In this document: positions 7,721 through 16,290 of the stretch, piece after piece | Layout: each line of letters opens with the position of its first letter | Position numbering within the stretch: the first letter of the stretch is position 1 | IMG/VR virus record: IMGVR_UViG_3300030329_003698 | Coordinates: 8,517 to 72,516 of that record | From: a virus | DNA: 64,000 bases | Reading direction: 5' to 3' (one strand) | Notes under the pieces: model-generated | Databases searched by the model: none | Told to the model about the DNA's origin: nothing | What the model saw: the letters and a program-made list of their open reading frames with translations, nothing else | Position numbers and translations under genes: made by a program

Positions 7721-9247
7721 ATGGATTATCTCAAAAACAAAAGATGGGATAACATAGCCCAAACAACAAATGATGTAGAACTAAAAGAGACTATGGTTGC
7801 TGGTCATGGCGAATCAGAAGTCTTGCCACATACAAAATTAGACCTCTTGGTTTCAAAAACAAAGAAATACAAGATTTTAGATTTCGGTTGTGGAACAGGG
7901 AGAAACTTAAAATACTTGAGAGACATCTCGACAGAGCTTCACGCCTACGATCTCCCGTCTATGATTGAGAGATGTAAAGAACTAACCCCAGAGAAGCCAG
8001 ATCTATTAACCGGTGATTGGTCTGTAATACAAAACAATCGCTATGATATGATTGTTGCTATTTTTACATTTCAATTTATAGAAGATGCCGATTATATAAG
8101 AAAATTTCTTGAAGATATGTCTAAGATCACGTCAATCTTGTACGTGATAACTAGATGTTATATCGACTCACCTCAACGTGAAAATCTTGCAAAAATAATA
8201 CAGGAAGACCCTAACTTTGAAATAGTCTTAGAGGGGTGTAGCATAGAAACTTTTGCTAAAGAAGTCTATCCAAGTGACGCTCACGCTGAGTTTATATGCA
8301 GGTCCAAAGCCGACCAAAGACACGTTAACCAGATAATAGAACTTAATCTGAAGTCTCCATTCTATGAATTTGATCCAGACTATCCATTTATATATAAATC
8401 TTATGCCGAAACAGTAAAAGATATAAAACGCTGGTCTGATTCGATTCCAGAAATTAGCGCCGTGGTTGGGATTCCTAGAAGCGGATCTTTTATTGCGGCT
8501 ATAATTTCTGAGTATAGGAATATTCCGCTATTCACTATGGACGGCATACTTAATGATGGCATATGTTGGAGGCCCAGCATATCAAGACCTATAAACAGAC
8601 CAAACGGCCCAGTATTTGTTGTAGACGATACATGCTGGAGCGGATCTTCTCTCAAGAGAACCAAGGCATATTTAAAAAATAAGGGTGATTATATTTATGG
8701 ATCTCTATACATAAAAGATGATCGACAAAACGACGTTGATTATTTTTATGGTATTCTTCCAACTGTATATCACACGTTTGAATGGAGCCTCCTAAGAGAC
8801 CCCCAGTGCGGCTCTTATATATGTGATTTAGATGGAGTGTTTTGTCCAGACCACGACAAATCCACGATTAAAGATGGAAGCAAAGAATATATAGAACACT
8901 TAAAAACAGTCAACCCTTCTCGTTATACTCCCCAATTCCCAGTCATGAAGATTTGCACAGCTAGACTTGAAAAATACAGAAGCATTACTGAGGACTGGCT
9001 GTCGGTACATAAGATTAGATACAAAGAGCTAATCATGAGTCCATACAACTCCGAAGAGGAGAGGCTTGAAAAAGAGGGATTTGGAAAATGGAAGGCTGAA
9101 CACTATCTTGGTACACCAGAGGCATCTCTGTTTGTAGAAAGCGAACACTCACAAGCTATTGATATCTACAATATGACACAGAGGCCGGTGTTCTGCATGG
9201 ACACAATGACTCTTTACGGAGGATTAACTATAGATGTCTCTGATTGA
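7721..9247 (+). CDS. Three-domain fusion: SAM methyltransferase, phosphoribosyltransferase, HAD
   Basis: 508 residues in one frame. Residues ~50-190: class I methyltransferase with ILDFGCGTGRNL. Residues ~245-355: phosphoribosyltransferase with VVGIPRSGSF and the PRPP-loop VFVVDDTCWSGSS. Residues ~368-508: HAD-like domain with CDLDGVFCPD (motif I), ICTAR (motif II) and a later SLFVESE segment. PRT-HAD pairs are known in phage glycan or nucleotide loci; the methyltransferase addition is uncommon. Each domain looks intact. It probably makes or modifies an activated sugar or nucleotide for the surrounding glycosyltransferases, but the substrate cannot be read from sequence. Confidence 0.8.
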   Translation: MDYLKNKRWDNIAQTTNDVELKETMVAGHGESEVLPHTKLDLLVSKTKKYKILDFGCGTGRNLKYLRDISTELHAYDLPSMIERCKELTPEKPDLLTGDWSVIQNNRYDMIVAIFTFQFIEDADYIRKFLEDMSKITSILYVITRCYIDSPQRENLAKIIQEDPNFEIVLEGCSIETFAKEVYPSDAHAEFICRSKADQRHVNQIIELNLKSPFYEFDPDYPFIYKSYAETVKDIKRWSDSIPEISAVVGIPRSGSFIAAIISEYRNIPLFTMDGILNDGICWRPSISRPINRPNGPVFVVDDTCWSGSSLKRTKAYLKNKGDYIYGSLYIKDDRQNDVDYFYGILPTVYHTFEWSLLRDPQCGSYICDLDGVFCPDHDKSTIKDGSKEYIEHLKTVNPSRYTPQFPVMKICTARLEKYRSITEDWLSVHKIRYKELIMSPYNSEEERLEKEGFGKWKAEHYLGTPEASLFVESEHSQAIDIYNMTQRPVFCMDTMTLYGGLTIDVSD

Positions 9248-10196
9248 TAAACAAGACATGATTAACTGTAAGTCTTGGATGAGTCTGGCTGACTGTAATT
9301 ATGAGCTAGACTTCAAAGAAGGTGAAGTTCCAGAATCCTGCGTGGTGTATTGCAACATCGAGCATGTAAAAGGATTCTTTGAGGCTTGCAAACAAACCGA
9401 CAATAAGTATGTATTGATAAGTGGTTTCAGCGACTTTGGTTTGGCTCACCAAGAAGAACATCCCGTGTCTGCGGATATGCTTAAATGGATACCGTTTATA
9501 GAATCTGACATAGCTAAAACTTTGAAATATGACTCACTAAAGATAGCACCAAGATGCGATCTAGACAATTGTGATATCAACGACAGATATTCAGTAAAAT
9601 GCTATAGCTTTACGCATTCTACATTTAACGAAATACCAAAGAACATCATCAAATGGTTTGTTGTTAATCCTATGATTATGAAGAACAACATCCAAGGGAT
9701 ACCAATAGGCGTTGGAAAACACTCTACAGACGCGATAACATCAACAGAGATTCCCCCACATAAGACGGGGTGGCTATATATTAACTGGCAAAACTACACA
9801 ACAGAGAGAGTACACCTAAAACAGTACTTTGAAAACAACAATTGGGACTGGACTACAGTTCACGCCTCCCCAGACAGAAGTCTTGAACAATATTATGCAG
9901 ACTTGGCAAGACATAGGTTTGTAGCATGCCCACCGGGAAACGGAATAGATTGCTATAGAGTGCTGGAGGCTATATATTTAGGTTGTATACCAATAATGGA
10001 AACAAGCCCAACATCCAAATACCTCAATGGCCTTCCAATTATAACCATAGATCATTGGGGACAGATCAACTCTTTAGACACCCTAAAGAGAATGCATGAC
10101 CATATTTACGCGACAGAAAACAGCTACACCCTAGAAAAATCAAGACTATCTTTTTGGGAATCCAAAGTAAGGGAGACGTTTAATGAAGTTTTCTAA
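9234..10196 (+). CDS. Exostosin-like (GT47-type) glycosyltransferase
   Basis: 320 residues. The C-terminal motif RHRFVACPPGNGIDCYRVLEA followed by YLGCIPIM is characteristic of exostosin-family GT-B enzymes (Gly-rich nucleotide-sugar site plus acidic helix). The N-terminal half reads as the acceptor domain. It overlaps the upstream fusion gene by 14 bases. Donor and linkage are unknown. Confidence 0.75.
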   Translation: MSLIDKQDMINCKSWMSLADCNYELDFKEGEVPESCVVYCNIEHVKGFFEACKQTDNKYVLISGFSDFGLAHQEEHPVSADMLKWIPFIESDIAKTLKYDSLKIAPRCDLDNCDINDRYSVKCYSFTHSTFNEIPKNIIKWFVVNPMIMKNNIQGIPIGVGKHSTDAITSTEIPPHKTGWLYINWQNYTTERVHLKQYFENNNWDWTTVHASPDRSLEQYYADLARHRFVACPPGNGIDCYRVLEAIYLGCIPIMETSPTSKYLNGLPIITIDHWGQINSLDTLKRMHDHIYATENSYTLEKSRLSFWESKVRETFNEVF

Positions 10197-10428
10197 CACA
10201 TCAACTATGATAGCGTATAATTACTTTATGTCTTCCAACATAGGATCAACCCACAACATAAACCAATTAAAAAAGCACATGAGGTTGTTAAAAGCAGAAT
10301 CAAAAAATACACACCCATTCATATCATCTTGTACACACCACATGATAAACAACATAGATTGGGATTTCATAGAAAGCGAACTAATTAATGCCCAACAAAC
10401 CAATAAACTTAATAACCCCAATCAATAG
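10183..10428 (+). CDS. Small protein, unknown function
   Basis: 81 residues, not recognised, rich in Asn, His and Ser. It overlaps the upstream glycosyltransferase by 14 bases and the next one by 41, which is long for a real gene here. The ATG at 10183 has only a weak ribosome site (GGGAGA about 11 bases upstream). It could be a small cluster protein or a chance frame. Confidence 0.45.
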   Translation: MKFSNTSTMIAYNYFMSSNIGSTHNINQLKKHMRLLKAESKNTHPFISSCTHHMINNIDWDFIESELINAQQTNKLNNPNQ

Positions 10429-11467
10429 TCTGGGGTATGGCGTAGCCGGTCTAAATATTCTCCTAGAATTAAACAAGATAGCGAATGTGGGTCTCTGGCC
10501 TCTAGGAGAACCCGACGTTGACCGCAGGCACTTTCCTGTGCTAAAAGAGTGTATACAAAACACAGAGATGCCTGATTTTGACGCGCCTTGTCTAAGAATC
10601 TGGCATCAACACGACATGAGTCAGTTTGTTGGTTCTGGTCTCAAGGTAGGTTTTCCCATCTTTGAGTTAGATACTTTTACCGACGCAGAAAAACACCACC
10701 TATCACATCTCGACAAGATCTTTGTCTGCTCAGAATGGGCAAAAGAGGTTGTCCTTCAAAATATCCCCTCTTTTAACAAGTCAGATATCTCCGTCATCCC
10801 TCTTGGGGTTGACAGGGGTGTGTTTGAATATAGTTATAACCAAAGAGAAGAAACGATATTTTTTAATTGTGGAAAGTGGGAGGTTAGAAAAGGTCACGAC
10901 TTTCTGATAGAAGCTTTTCTTGAGGCTTTCACACCGGAAGATAACGTAGAGTTATGGATGATGTGTGAAAACCCCTTCTACAGCGAAGAAGAAAACATGG
11001 CTTGGAGCAACAAGTACAAACAGTCCGCTTTGGGAGACAAGATTAGAATAATTCCTAGACAAACCAGCCAAAAAGATGTGTATAATATAATGCGGCAGGC
11101 TGATTGCGGAGTGTTCCCCAGCAGAGCAGAAGGTTGGAACTTGGAGTTGCTTGAGTTGATGTCTTGTGGTAAACATGTAATTGCAACTGACTATTCTGGT
11201 CACACCCAATTTTGCAGCAAAGAAAACTGTCTGTTGATAAACATAGAAGAAAAGGAAGAGGCTGTGGATGGCAAATGGTTTTTTGGACAGGGTAAATGGG
11301 CGAAGCTGACTGAGAAACAGCTACGACAGACCGCCTACTACATGTCCGCAATCCATAGAGCAAAGAGCAGAGGAAGTTTAGATCCAAACATCAATTGTAT
11401 AGAAACAGCCGAGAAATTTTCTTGGCAAAACACAGCAAGGGAGATTCTCAATGCCATCTCCGAATAG
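10388..11467 (+). CDS. Glycosyltransferase, GT-B fold (GT4-like)
   Basis: 359 residues. NSLGYGVAGLNIL marks the N-terminal Rossmann domain. The C-terminal domain has FNCGKWEVRKGHDFLIEAF, the donor-site segment PSRAEGWNLELLELMSCG and VIATDYSGH, the classic E-x7-E region of family GT4. It transfers a sugar from a nucleotide donor in the cytoplasm. It is part of the 6.8-12.6 kb cluster, and its end overlaps the next gene by 17 bases. Confidence 0.85.
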   Translation: MPNKPINLITPINSLGYGVAGLNILLELNKIANVGLWPLGEPDVDRRHFPVLKECIQNTEMPDFDAPCLRIWHQHDMSQFVGSGLKVGFPIFELDTFTDAEKHHLSHLDKIFVCSEWAKEVVLQNIPSFNKSDISVIPLGVDRGVFEYSYNQREETIFFNCGKWEVRKGHDFLIEAFLEAFTPEDNVELWMMCENPFYSEEENMAWSNKYKQSALGDKIRIIPRQTSQKDVYNIMRQADCGVFPSRAEGWNLELLELMSCGKHVIATDYSGHTQFCSKENCLLINIEEKEEAVDGKWFFGQGKWAKLTEKQLRQTAYYMSAIHRAKSRGSLDPNINCIETAEKFSWQNTAREILNAISE

Positions 11468-11753
11468 CGGCAAATCTAAAGCTGCCTACGAGTACGAAGA
11501 CCCTAAGACTGGAGAGCTTTTTTACTATTCCAGAAAGGGTGTATACAGAAAGAACGGAAGAACTTTAGTATTTAAAAAAAGAACAAGAGGAGAAGCTATG
11601 CCTGATCACATTTTAGACAAAGCTGCACAATCCTACGCCGACAAGAAGGCTGGATATCCCCCCAACTGCAACGAGGGGTATGTTGCGAAAGATGGAAAAT
11701 GTGTTCCGGTCGACGAAGATGAAGCTGGCTATAAGAACAAAAAGAAAAAGTAA
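11451..11753 (+). CDS. Small lysine-rich protein with paired cysteines, unknown function
   Basis: 100 residues. Repeated Tyr/Lys segments and YPPNCNEGYVAKDGKCVPV, with two cysteines that could form a disulfide as in small extracellular or virion modules. The tail is KKKKK. It overlaps the upstream glycosyltransferase by 17 bases. No function assigned. Confidence 0.65.
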   Translation: MPSPNSGKSKAAYEYEDPKTGELFYYSRKGVYRKNGRTLVFKKRTRGEAMPDHILDKAAQSYADKKAGYPPNCNEGYVAKDGKCVPVDEDEAGYKNKKKK

Positions 11754-11756
11754 CAA

Positions 11757-12590
11757 ATGATATCTACTATCATCTTTTCTAAAGATCGCGCTTGCCAACT
11801 AGACCTACTACTAGGTAGCATAGCCAAGAATTGCCCACACCTTTTCGATCTGACTATTATTTACAGTACCTCCAACGAGACATTTCAGCGTGGGTATGAT
11901 AAATTAAAGTCGAAATACTGGGAAATTAATTGGGTTAGACAACAAACACCCCCTTCAGACTTTAGAGAGATTACATTGTCTCAGATAGATAAAGCTGGAG
12001 ACTATCTCTGCTTTTTCGTAGATGATAATATAATCTATAGAAAACTTGATTGTAAAGAACAAGATGTAAAAGAGGTATTTAATTGTGGTTATGATTTGTG
12101 TTGTTTGTCGCTTAGGCTTGGAACCAACACCCTAATTCAAAACGAATATACAGGAACGGAAAGTCCAACACCAGCAGAAGTTGCTCTGTTTAACGACAAA
12201 TACATCATATGGAGTTGGGAAAATCTCCCAGAACACACAAACTTTGCCTACCCTTTTTCTGTGGATGGACACATATACAAAAAACAAACCGTTCTGGACA
12301 TTGTAGATTATGACTTTGACACACCAAACGGTTTTGAGGGGAGAGGAAAAAGAGACGGGATGCCTAAGTTCATGTCCTGCCCTATAGAAAGTGTGGTTGT
12401 CAACAGCCCCGTCAACCTCGTTGGCTCATCACAAAATAGCGCAGGTCTGAAATATGGAGTCTCGCTGGAAGAACTGAACGATATGTTTTTATCAGGACGC
12501 GCCATAGATTTGGATTCTATGGACTTCTCTAATGTGAGAGGATGTCATCAAGAGATTGAATATAAATTTACTGGAGAAGTAACATGCTAG
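11757..12590 (+). CDS. Glycosyltransferase-like protein, GT-A type
   Basis: 277 residues. ISTIIFSKDRACQLDLLLGSI is a GT-A-like N-terminus and CFFVDDNIIYR supplies the acidic metal-site motif. The rest is less conserved, with FSVDGHIY and a C-terminal FSNVRGCHQEIEY. It resembles nucleotide-diphospho-sugar transferases seen in phage glycan loci. It is last in the first glycan cluster and overlaps the cysteine-rich peptide gene by 7 bases. Confidence 0.65.
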   Translation: MISTIIFSKDRACQLDLLLGSIAKNCPHLFDLTIIYSTSNETFQRGYDKLKSKYWEINWVRQQTPPSDFREITLSQIDKAGDYLCFFVDDNIIYRKLDCKEQDVKEVFNCGYDLCCLSLRLGTNTLIQNEYTGTESPTPAEVALFNDKYIIWSWENLPEHTNFAYPFSVDGHIYKKQTVLDIVDYDFDTPNGFEGRGKRDGMPKFMSCPIESVVVNSPVNLVGSSQNSAGLKYGVSLEELNDMFLSGRAIDLDSMDFSNVRGCHQEIEYKFTGEVTC

Positions 12591-12796
12591 ACTTTGTTAA
12601 AAAACATTACCTATGTCTTGGAATCGGAATGGGCATTGGCTACTGCCTACACTTCTGTCCGATTCTATGTAACTGCGCTGGCAAGTGTCCTGTCGCTGGT
12701 GGCGAAAAGACCGCCTGCGCCTGTGATGGCTGTGCTTGCGATGTATGTAAATGTGATGATGGTGGTTGCAATTGCGGGGCGTGTCTCGTAAAATAA
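12584..12796 (+). CDS. Cysteine-rich metallothionein-like small protein
   Basis: 70 residues. The last ~27 are dominated by Cys-x-Cys and Cys-x2-Cys pairs (CACDGCACDVCKCDDGGCNC), the pattern of metal-thiolate clusters in metallothioneins. The N-terminal half is hydrophobic with further cysteines (LGIGMGIGYCLHFCPILCNC), so the protein may be membrane-attached. It could buffer Zn, Cu or Cd, or be a thiol-rich redox protein. The start overlaps the upstream gene. Composition is seen directly; metal binding is inference. Confidence 0.6.
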   Translation: MLDFVKKHYLCLGIGMGIGYCLHFCPILCNCAGKCPVAGGEKTACACDGCACDVCKCDDGGCNCGACLVK

Positions 12797-12835
12797 CCGC
12801 TAAGATTTAACGTAAGAACTAAAGGAAGGATAACG
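12797..12835 (+). promoter_or_regulatory. Repeated 5' leader, copy 1
   Basis: Directly after the stop codon, CCGCTAA begins a 39-base leader ending AAAGGAAGGATAACG before the ATG. A closely similar leader occurs at 20086-20122 (CCGCTAA ... AAAGGAAGGATTCCG). The shared parts include a strong Shine-Dalgarno. Confidence 0.45.
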
Positions 12836-13045
12836 ATGAGTCCGACAATGAAGGCTGCTAGAGAACATTTTCACGCCAAGGCTGCGGAGGCTAGAGTAAG
12901 ACTTGACCTGTATTCCCACCACCCACTAGCGGTTGGGGATCATTCCAACGTGGTTGAAGAAGTTATCAATGCGACACAGGACTACGAAAGCGCCGTAAGC
13001 TGTATCGAAATTCTAGATGCGGTGGCTGGCGAAAACGCGGTGTAA
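12836..13045 (+). CDS. Small helical protein, unknown function
   Basis: 69 residues with a strong AAAGGAAGGA ribosome site. The sequence is mainly helical with many Ala and Glu (AAREHFHAKAAEARVRLDLY). It has the same leader as the serine protease gene at 20123, which suggests similar, probably high, expression. No family recognised. Its end touches the next start. Confidence 0.6.
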   Translation: MSPTMKAAREHFHAKAAEARVRLDLYSHHPLAVGDHSNVVEEVINATQDYESAVSCIEILDAVAGENAV

Positions 13046-13434
13046 TGCTAAGATACAAAGTCAGAGTTCATTTAGGTATTTTTTGCACCACCCTTAGAAA
13101 TCAACAAGAATACAAAATGCTTGTTGATGAAAATGGCGGTATACCTAGTGAGCTACTCTACGGCCCACATGAAGTTGGCGATGCTCTTAGGAAGATCAGC
13201 AACAAGTATCTTTCTGTTGATGCAGACTGGCTAGATATAAGGTTTTCCAACATAGCAAATAGAGATGTGGGGGACGACCGAGAACTACACATTAACTATG
13301 GTGTTGCAATCCCCGAAGATCTACACTTAAAGTCTGGCAAGTGGGTCAGCCTAGAAGAATGCTTAAAGGAACATGTGTATGTAGATAAAAATTATCATGA
13401 AATCCTATCTAACTTAAGCCTTATGATGATATGA
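13045..13434 (+). CDS. Unknown protein
   Basis: 129 residues, not recognised. A mixed alpha/beta composition (RYKVRVHLGIFC, WLDIRFSNIANRDVGDD) suggests a globular soluble protein. Its start overlaps the preceding stop and its end overlaps the next start by 4 bases. It belongs to a run of four small unknown genes (12.8-14.4 kb) before a sigma factor. Confidence 0.6.
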   Translation: MLRYKVRVHLGIFCTTLRNQQEYKMLVDENGGIPSELLYGPHEVGDALRKISNKYLSVDADWLDIRFSNIANRDVGDDRELHINYGVAIPEDLHLKSGKWVSLEECLKEHVYVDKNYHEILSNLSLMMI

Positions 13435-13781
13435 ATGACTACGTAGACCCACCTATTCCAGAGAATATAAACTGCTCCATGTCTTTTTATGTAGATGACG
13501 AAGACAATATTTGGGTGTCGGCAGAATGGACAGAGACCGAAGAAGGCTTAGACAAGTTTGCTGAGTTTATGTTTAAACTTAACTCTGGGCTAATGCTTTC
13601 TGACAGTCTAGGATTTCTAAAAGAAGAGTGCTACTCCCAAGGAAAGATTGATACATACAAAAGGTTTATGTTAAAATTAAACGATCTGTATGATGACGTG
13701 ATACAAGAAGGCCACAAAGACGCAAAAGCCAAAGAGCGTCCGGTGGTCAGACCTACCAAAGTTAAAAACCTTGGCTACTAA
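13431..13781 (+). CDS. Unknown acidic protein
   Basis: 116 residues with an acidic N-terminal beta-rich part (SFYVDDEDNIWVSAEW) and a basic, proline-containing tail (RPVVRPTKVKN). The ATG overlaps the previous stop by 4 bases. No homologue recognised. Confidence 0.6.
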   Translation: MNDYVDPPIPENINCSMSFYVDDEDNIWVSAEWTETEEGLDKFAEFMFKLNSGLMLSDSLGFLKEECYSQGKIDTYKRFMLKLNDLYDDVIQEGHKDAKAKERPVVRPTKVKNLGY

Positions 13782-13790
13782 GAGGTTATA

Positions 13791-14444
13791 ATGCATAGAA
13801 AAACTGTAGCTTGGGAAAAATGGGAAGAGGACGCTCCTGATAGTCATATAGATGTAACAAACTTTTCCCCAGAGGTTAACACTTCTAGTACAGAGTTTAG
13901 CCCATCAGAGGAAATGCCGTCAGAATTTTATGATTTGAGTAGTGTTTTTGAAAGCATTCCAAAGATGGTCAACACTCCTATGGGGTGGTTTCAAATAAAC
14001 GACAAGATGTCCCCAAGCAATCAGTTTGACTGCTGGATAGGTCATGCTAATTTTGATATCACGCCTTCTGTAAGAGATGCTTTAGAGGAAATAGCAGGAG
14101 TTGAAGTTCTTGTCATATTGACTAGATATAGATTTTTCATTGGCATAGGAAGAATGTTTAACTTCAGAGATGTCAGAGTCACAATTGAAAAGGAAATTCT
14201 CAGCGACGGCTACTCTGGGCCGGAAGGAGAGATAGACTCTTCACACGCCACAGAACTGGTCGAAGAAATCAAACAGTCTTTAGTGGGCTATAACCACTGG
14301 GCAATCTTCGTATTTCCAAACGGAGAAGTTGATTACATCAGCGCAGACAACCCTGAAGATAAACACTACAAAGACACGCTTGCCCTTTACAGAAATGCCA
14401 AAATAATAACTGGAGGCTTGTTAATAAAATCAGATGACAAGTAG
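13791..14444 (+). CDS. Unknown protein
   Basis: 217 residues. The N-terminal ~55 are Ser/Thr/Glu-rich and probably disordered. The C-terminal part looks globular, with WFQINDKMSPSNQFDCWIGH, YRFFIGIGRMFNF and HWAIFVFPNGEVDYI. AGAGGTT lies just upstream of the ATG. No known family. Confidence 0.6.
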   Translation: MHRKTVAWEKWEEDAPDSHIDVTNFSPEVNTSSTEFSPSEEMPSEFYDLSSVFESIPKMVNTPMGWFQINDKMSPSNQFDCWIGHANFDITPSVRDALEEIAGVEVLVILTRYRFFIGIGRMFNFRDVRVTIEKEILSDGYSGPEGEIDSSHATELVEEIKQSLVGYNHWAIFVFPNGEVDYISADNPEDKHYKDTLALYRNAKIITGGLLIKSDDK

Positions 14445-14464
14445 ATTATATTAATGGAGAAGGA

Positions 14465-14965
14465 ATGAAGGAGAAGGAAATAAACAACGAGGACTTTTTA
14501 GAGGCTTTAAAAGATATTAACAACTTAAAAATAATGAACAAGGTTTGCAGCTTTTATCAAAACATTTTGTCACAAGACGAATTGCACAGGTGTAAATTAT
14601 TGGCATTATGGAAGGCGATGTGCAAATTTGACCCCTCCTGTGGAAAAAAGTTTACTTCTTATCTTTACAATAGCGTAAAGTGGGAGTGTCAAAAAGAATT
14701 ATATTGCGTTAATAAATATAGAAGAGGATCTTCATATAGCGATTCTCTGTTCGAGTGTTTCGACAGATACGATACAGATATAATAGACGCCATAGAAAAG
14801 CTTCCAAATAAACTCAGCAAAGTTATAAAGCAGAAGTTTTTTGACAGCATGACGATGGAAGAGATTGGCTTAAAAAATCATTACAGTAGGGAGACCGCTA
14901 GACGAAATGTTAAAAGAGGTTTGGAAAAACTGAAAGAAATATGCAAATCGAGTTGGCGTGTGTAG
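14465..14965 (+). CDS. Phage sigma factor (sigma70 family, regions 2 and 4)
   Basis: 166 residues. Residues ~38-80 resemble region 2 (LALWKAMCKFD ... FTSYLYNSVKWECQKEL). Residues ~108-160 resemble region 4 (IEKLPNKLSKVIKQKFF, then MTMEEIGLKNHYSRETARRNV) with a helix-turn-helix. Such short two-domain factors direct host RNA polymerase to phage middle or late promoters. AGGAAGGAG-like sequence lies before the ATG. A second, different sigma factor is at 52158. The GTATAATAT elements that lack a -35 are possible targets. Confidence 0.75.
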   Translation: MKEKEINNEDFLEALKDINNLKIMNKVCSFYQNILSQDELHRCKLLALWKAMCKFDPSCGKKFTSYLYNSVKWECQKELYCVNKYRRGSSYSDSLFECFDRYDTDIIDAIEKLPNKLSKVIKQKFFDSMTMEEIGLKNHYSRETARRNVKRGLEKLKEICKSSWRV

Positions 14966-15588
14966 ACAGAACAAGTAAGCACGATCTGATACTGGAAACT
15001 ATTTTTTTAGCTTCAGACGAAAGGGTCTCGTGTGTTGCGCTACCATCAAGCTTCCTTGGTATGGTGGACTCAGACTTTAAAGATCACGCAACCTTCTCAT
15101 CCGTAATAGATTTTCCTTACGGAATAAGCGATACATCTGTAAGGCTTCACGAAATCATTCTGTCTGTCAGGAGGTCTGCTTCTATAATAGATTTGGTACT
15201 AAACCCAAACTACATAGAAAATGGCGACTGGAAAAACATAAGAAAAGATATCAGATCTTGTCTTGCCATCTGCAATGAAAACAGCGTGGAGCTTAGACCT
15301 GTAATAGAGTACAGGTTATTCGACCAAAAGACTATAATTGAAACTTGCAGACTTCTATATGACTTAGGAGTCTACTCTATCGTAACTTCAACAGGGGCTA
15401 TGGTAGACGACATTTCTGATAACGCGATCATATCCCACCAAATAACCTCAAAATCCGGTCTAAATGTAACAGCCTGTTCAAATATCTTCAAGCCAGATCA
15501 GATTTCCATATTCGAGTATATTGGCGTCCAAGGAATAAGAGTTCCCTCCCTTAAAACAGCGCAGATTCTTCTTGATAATGGTGTATAA
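14941..15588 (+). CDS. DeoC-like TIM-barrel protein lacking the Schiff-base lysine
   Basis: 215 residues. The order of elements follows deoxyribose-phosphate aldolase: VALPSSFLG, VIDFPYGISDTSVRLHEI, IIDLVLNPNYI, LRPVIEYRLFD and YSIVTSTG. The catalytic lysine, normally K in F-I/V-K-T-S-T-G, is replaced by valine, and no second-lysine G-F-K-P motif is seen; the aspartate of I-D-V is kept (IIDLVLN). It is therefore probably not a normal aldolase. It may bind a sugar phosphate or have another activity. Its start overlaps the sigma factor by 25 bases. Confidence 0.65.
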   Translation: MQIELACVDRTSKHDLILETIFLASDERVSCVALPSSFLGMVDSDFKDHATFSSVIDFPYGISDTSVRLHEIILSVRRSASIIDLVLNPNYIENGDWKNIRKDIRSCLAICNENSVELRPVIEYRLFDQKTIIETCRLLYDLGVYSIVTSTGAMVDDISDNAIISHQITSKSGLNVTACSNIFKPDQISIFEYIGVQGIRVPSLKTAQILLDNGV

Positions 15589-15592
15589 TATA
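15583..15592 (+). promoter_or_regulatory. GTATAATAT phage promoter element, copy 2
   Basis: GTATAATATACTAGG contains TATAAT at 15584-15589 and includes the upstream TAA stop. No TTGACA-like -35 is seen 16-18 bases upstream, so an alternative sigma or an activator may be used. The next gene starts at 15659, giving a leader of about 60 bases. Confidence 0.5.
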
Positions 15593-15658
15593 CTAGGATT
15601 GGACTTTTATTAATCAGGACAAATAGGATGATAGCCATGCACAGAAAGGTGTTTTACA

Positions 15659-16228
15659 ATGGCTACAACTACAGTATCAGGTACAGGCACAAAGAACAAT
15701 GGTGGAACTGTTCTAGGTGTCACTTCTCAAACCACCACAACGGCAGGCTCTCCTGTAACAAGAACTCTTCAAGTAAGCGACCTTGCTGTTTCTGAAACTC
15801 CAGATATTGGTTATGGAGCCAAGATTGTTGCTCTAACTGGTAGCAAGTGGAAGCCCGGAGTTCAGACCGCCAAGGGTTCTGGCACTCTGGCTTACCAACC
15901 CACAGCCGACGATCCTCAGTTCTTGATTCGTGGCCATTCTTCCAAGATCAACAACGTTGCCTCAACCCTGTTGACCTTCCCCGGAAGCGAAACTGGCGAG
16001 CGCGTTGCCATTCACGATTTGTCTGAAACTGAACGAATTCACATTACTAGCATCAATTACGTCACCGGTATCGCAACCGATGGTGGAAATGCTGGCGACA
16101 ATGTTTCGTTCAACGCCGATAACGCTGCCACACCTACTCGTGCAGTTCCCGGCGAATTCACCATTCTGGAAGACTTTGTTACGTTTACGAACAACAACAA
16201 AGACTATCCCGCCAAGACTGGTGGCTAA
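15659..16228 (+). CDS. Ser/Thr-rich protein, probable abundant virion or decoration protein
   Basis: 189 residues with a Thr/Ser/Gly-rich N-terminus (MATTTVSGTGTKNNGGTVLG) and a beta-rich remainder. It has no cysteine and contains a repeated-looking T-G-I-A-T-D-G-G-N-A-G-D turn. It stands alone between a promoter element (15583) and a strong terminator (16253), a layout expected for a highly expressed single gene, and its codon use is richer in GC-ending codons than its neighbours. A tail-tube, head-decoration or other major structural role is inferred. No homology is recognised. Confidence 0.65.
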   Translation: MATTTVSGTGTKNNGGTVLGVTSQTTTTAGSPVTRTLQVSDLAVSETPDIGYGAKIVALTGSKWKPGVQTAKGSGTLAYQPTADDPQFLIRGHSSKINNVASTLLTFPGSETGERVAIHDLSETERIHITSINYVTGIATDGGNAGDNVSFNADNAATPTRAVPGEFTILEDFVTFTNNNKDYPAKTGG

Positions 16229-16252
16229 TCAGACCTTGATATGCCTTTAACC

Positions 16253-16290
16253 GGAGGGGTCGGCGGTCAACAACCTCGACCCCTCCTTTT
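16253..16290 (+). terminator. Strong rho-independent terminator
   Basis: GGAGGGGTCG (16253-16262) pairs perfectly with CGACCCCTCC (16277-16286) and is followed by TTTT. It ends the monocistronic gene at 15659-16228. Confidence 0.9.

Noticed and set aside
11075-11095. TATAATAT inside the glycosyltransferase at 10388
   Set aside because: It lies in mid-gene (Val-Tyr-Asn-Ile codons) with no gene start after it, so it is probably not a promoter.
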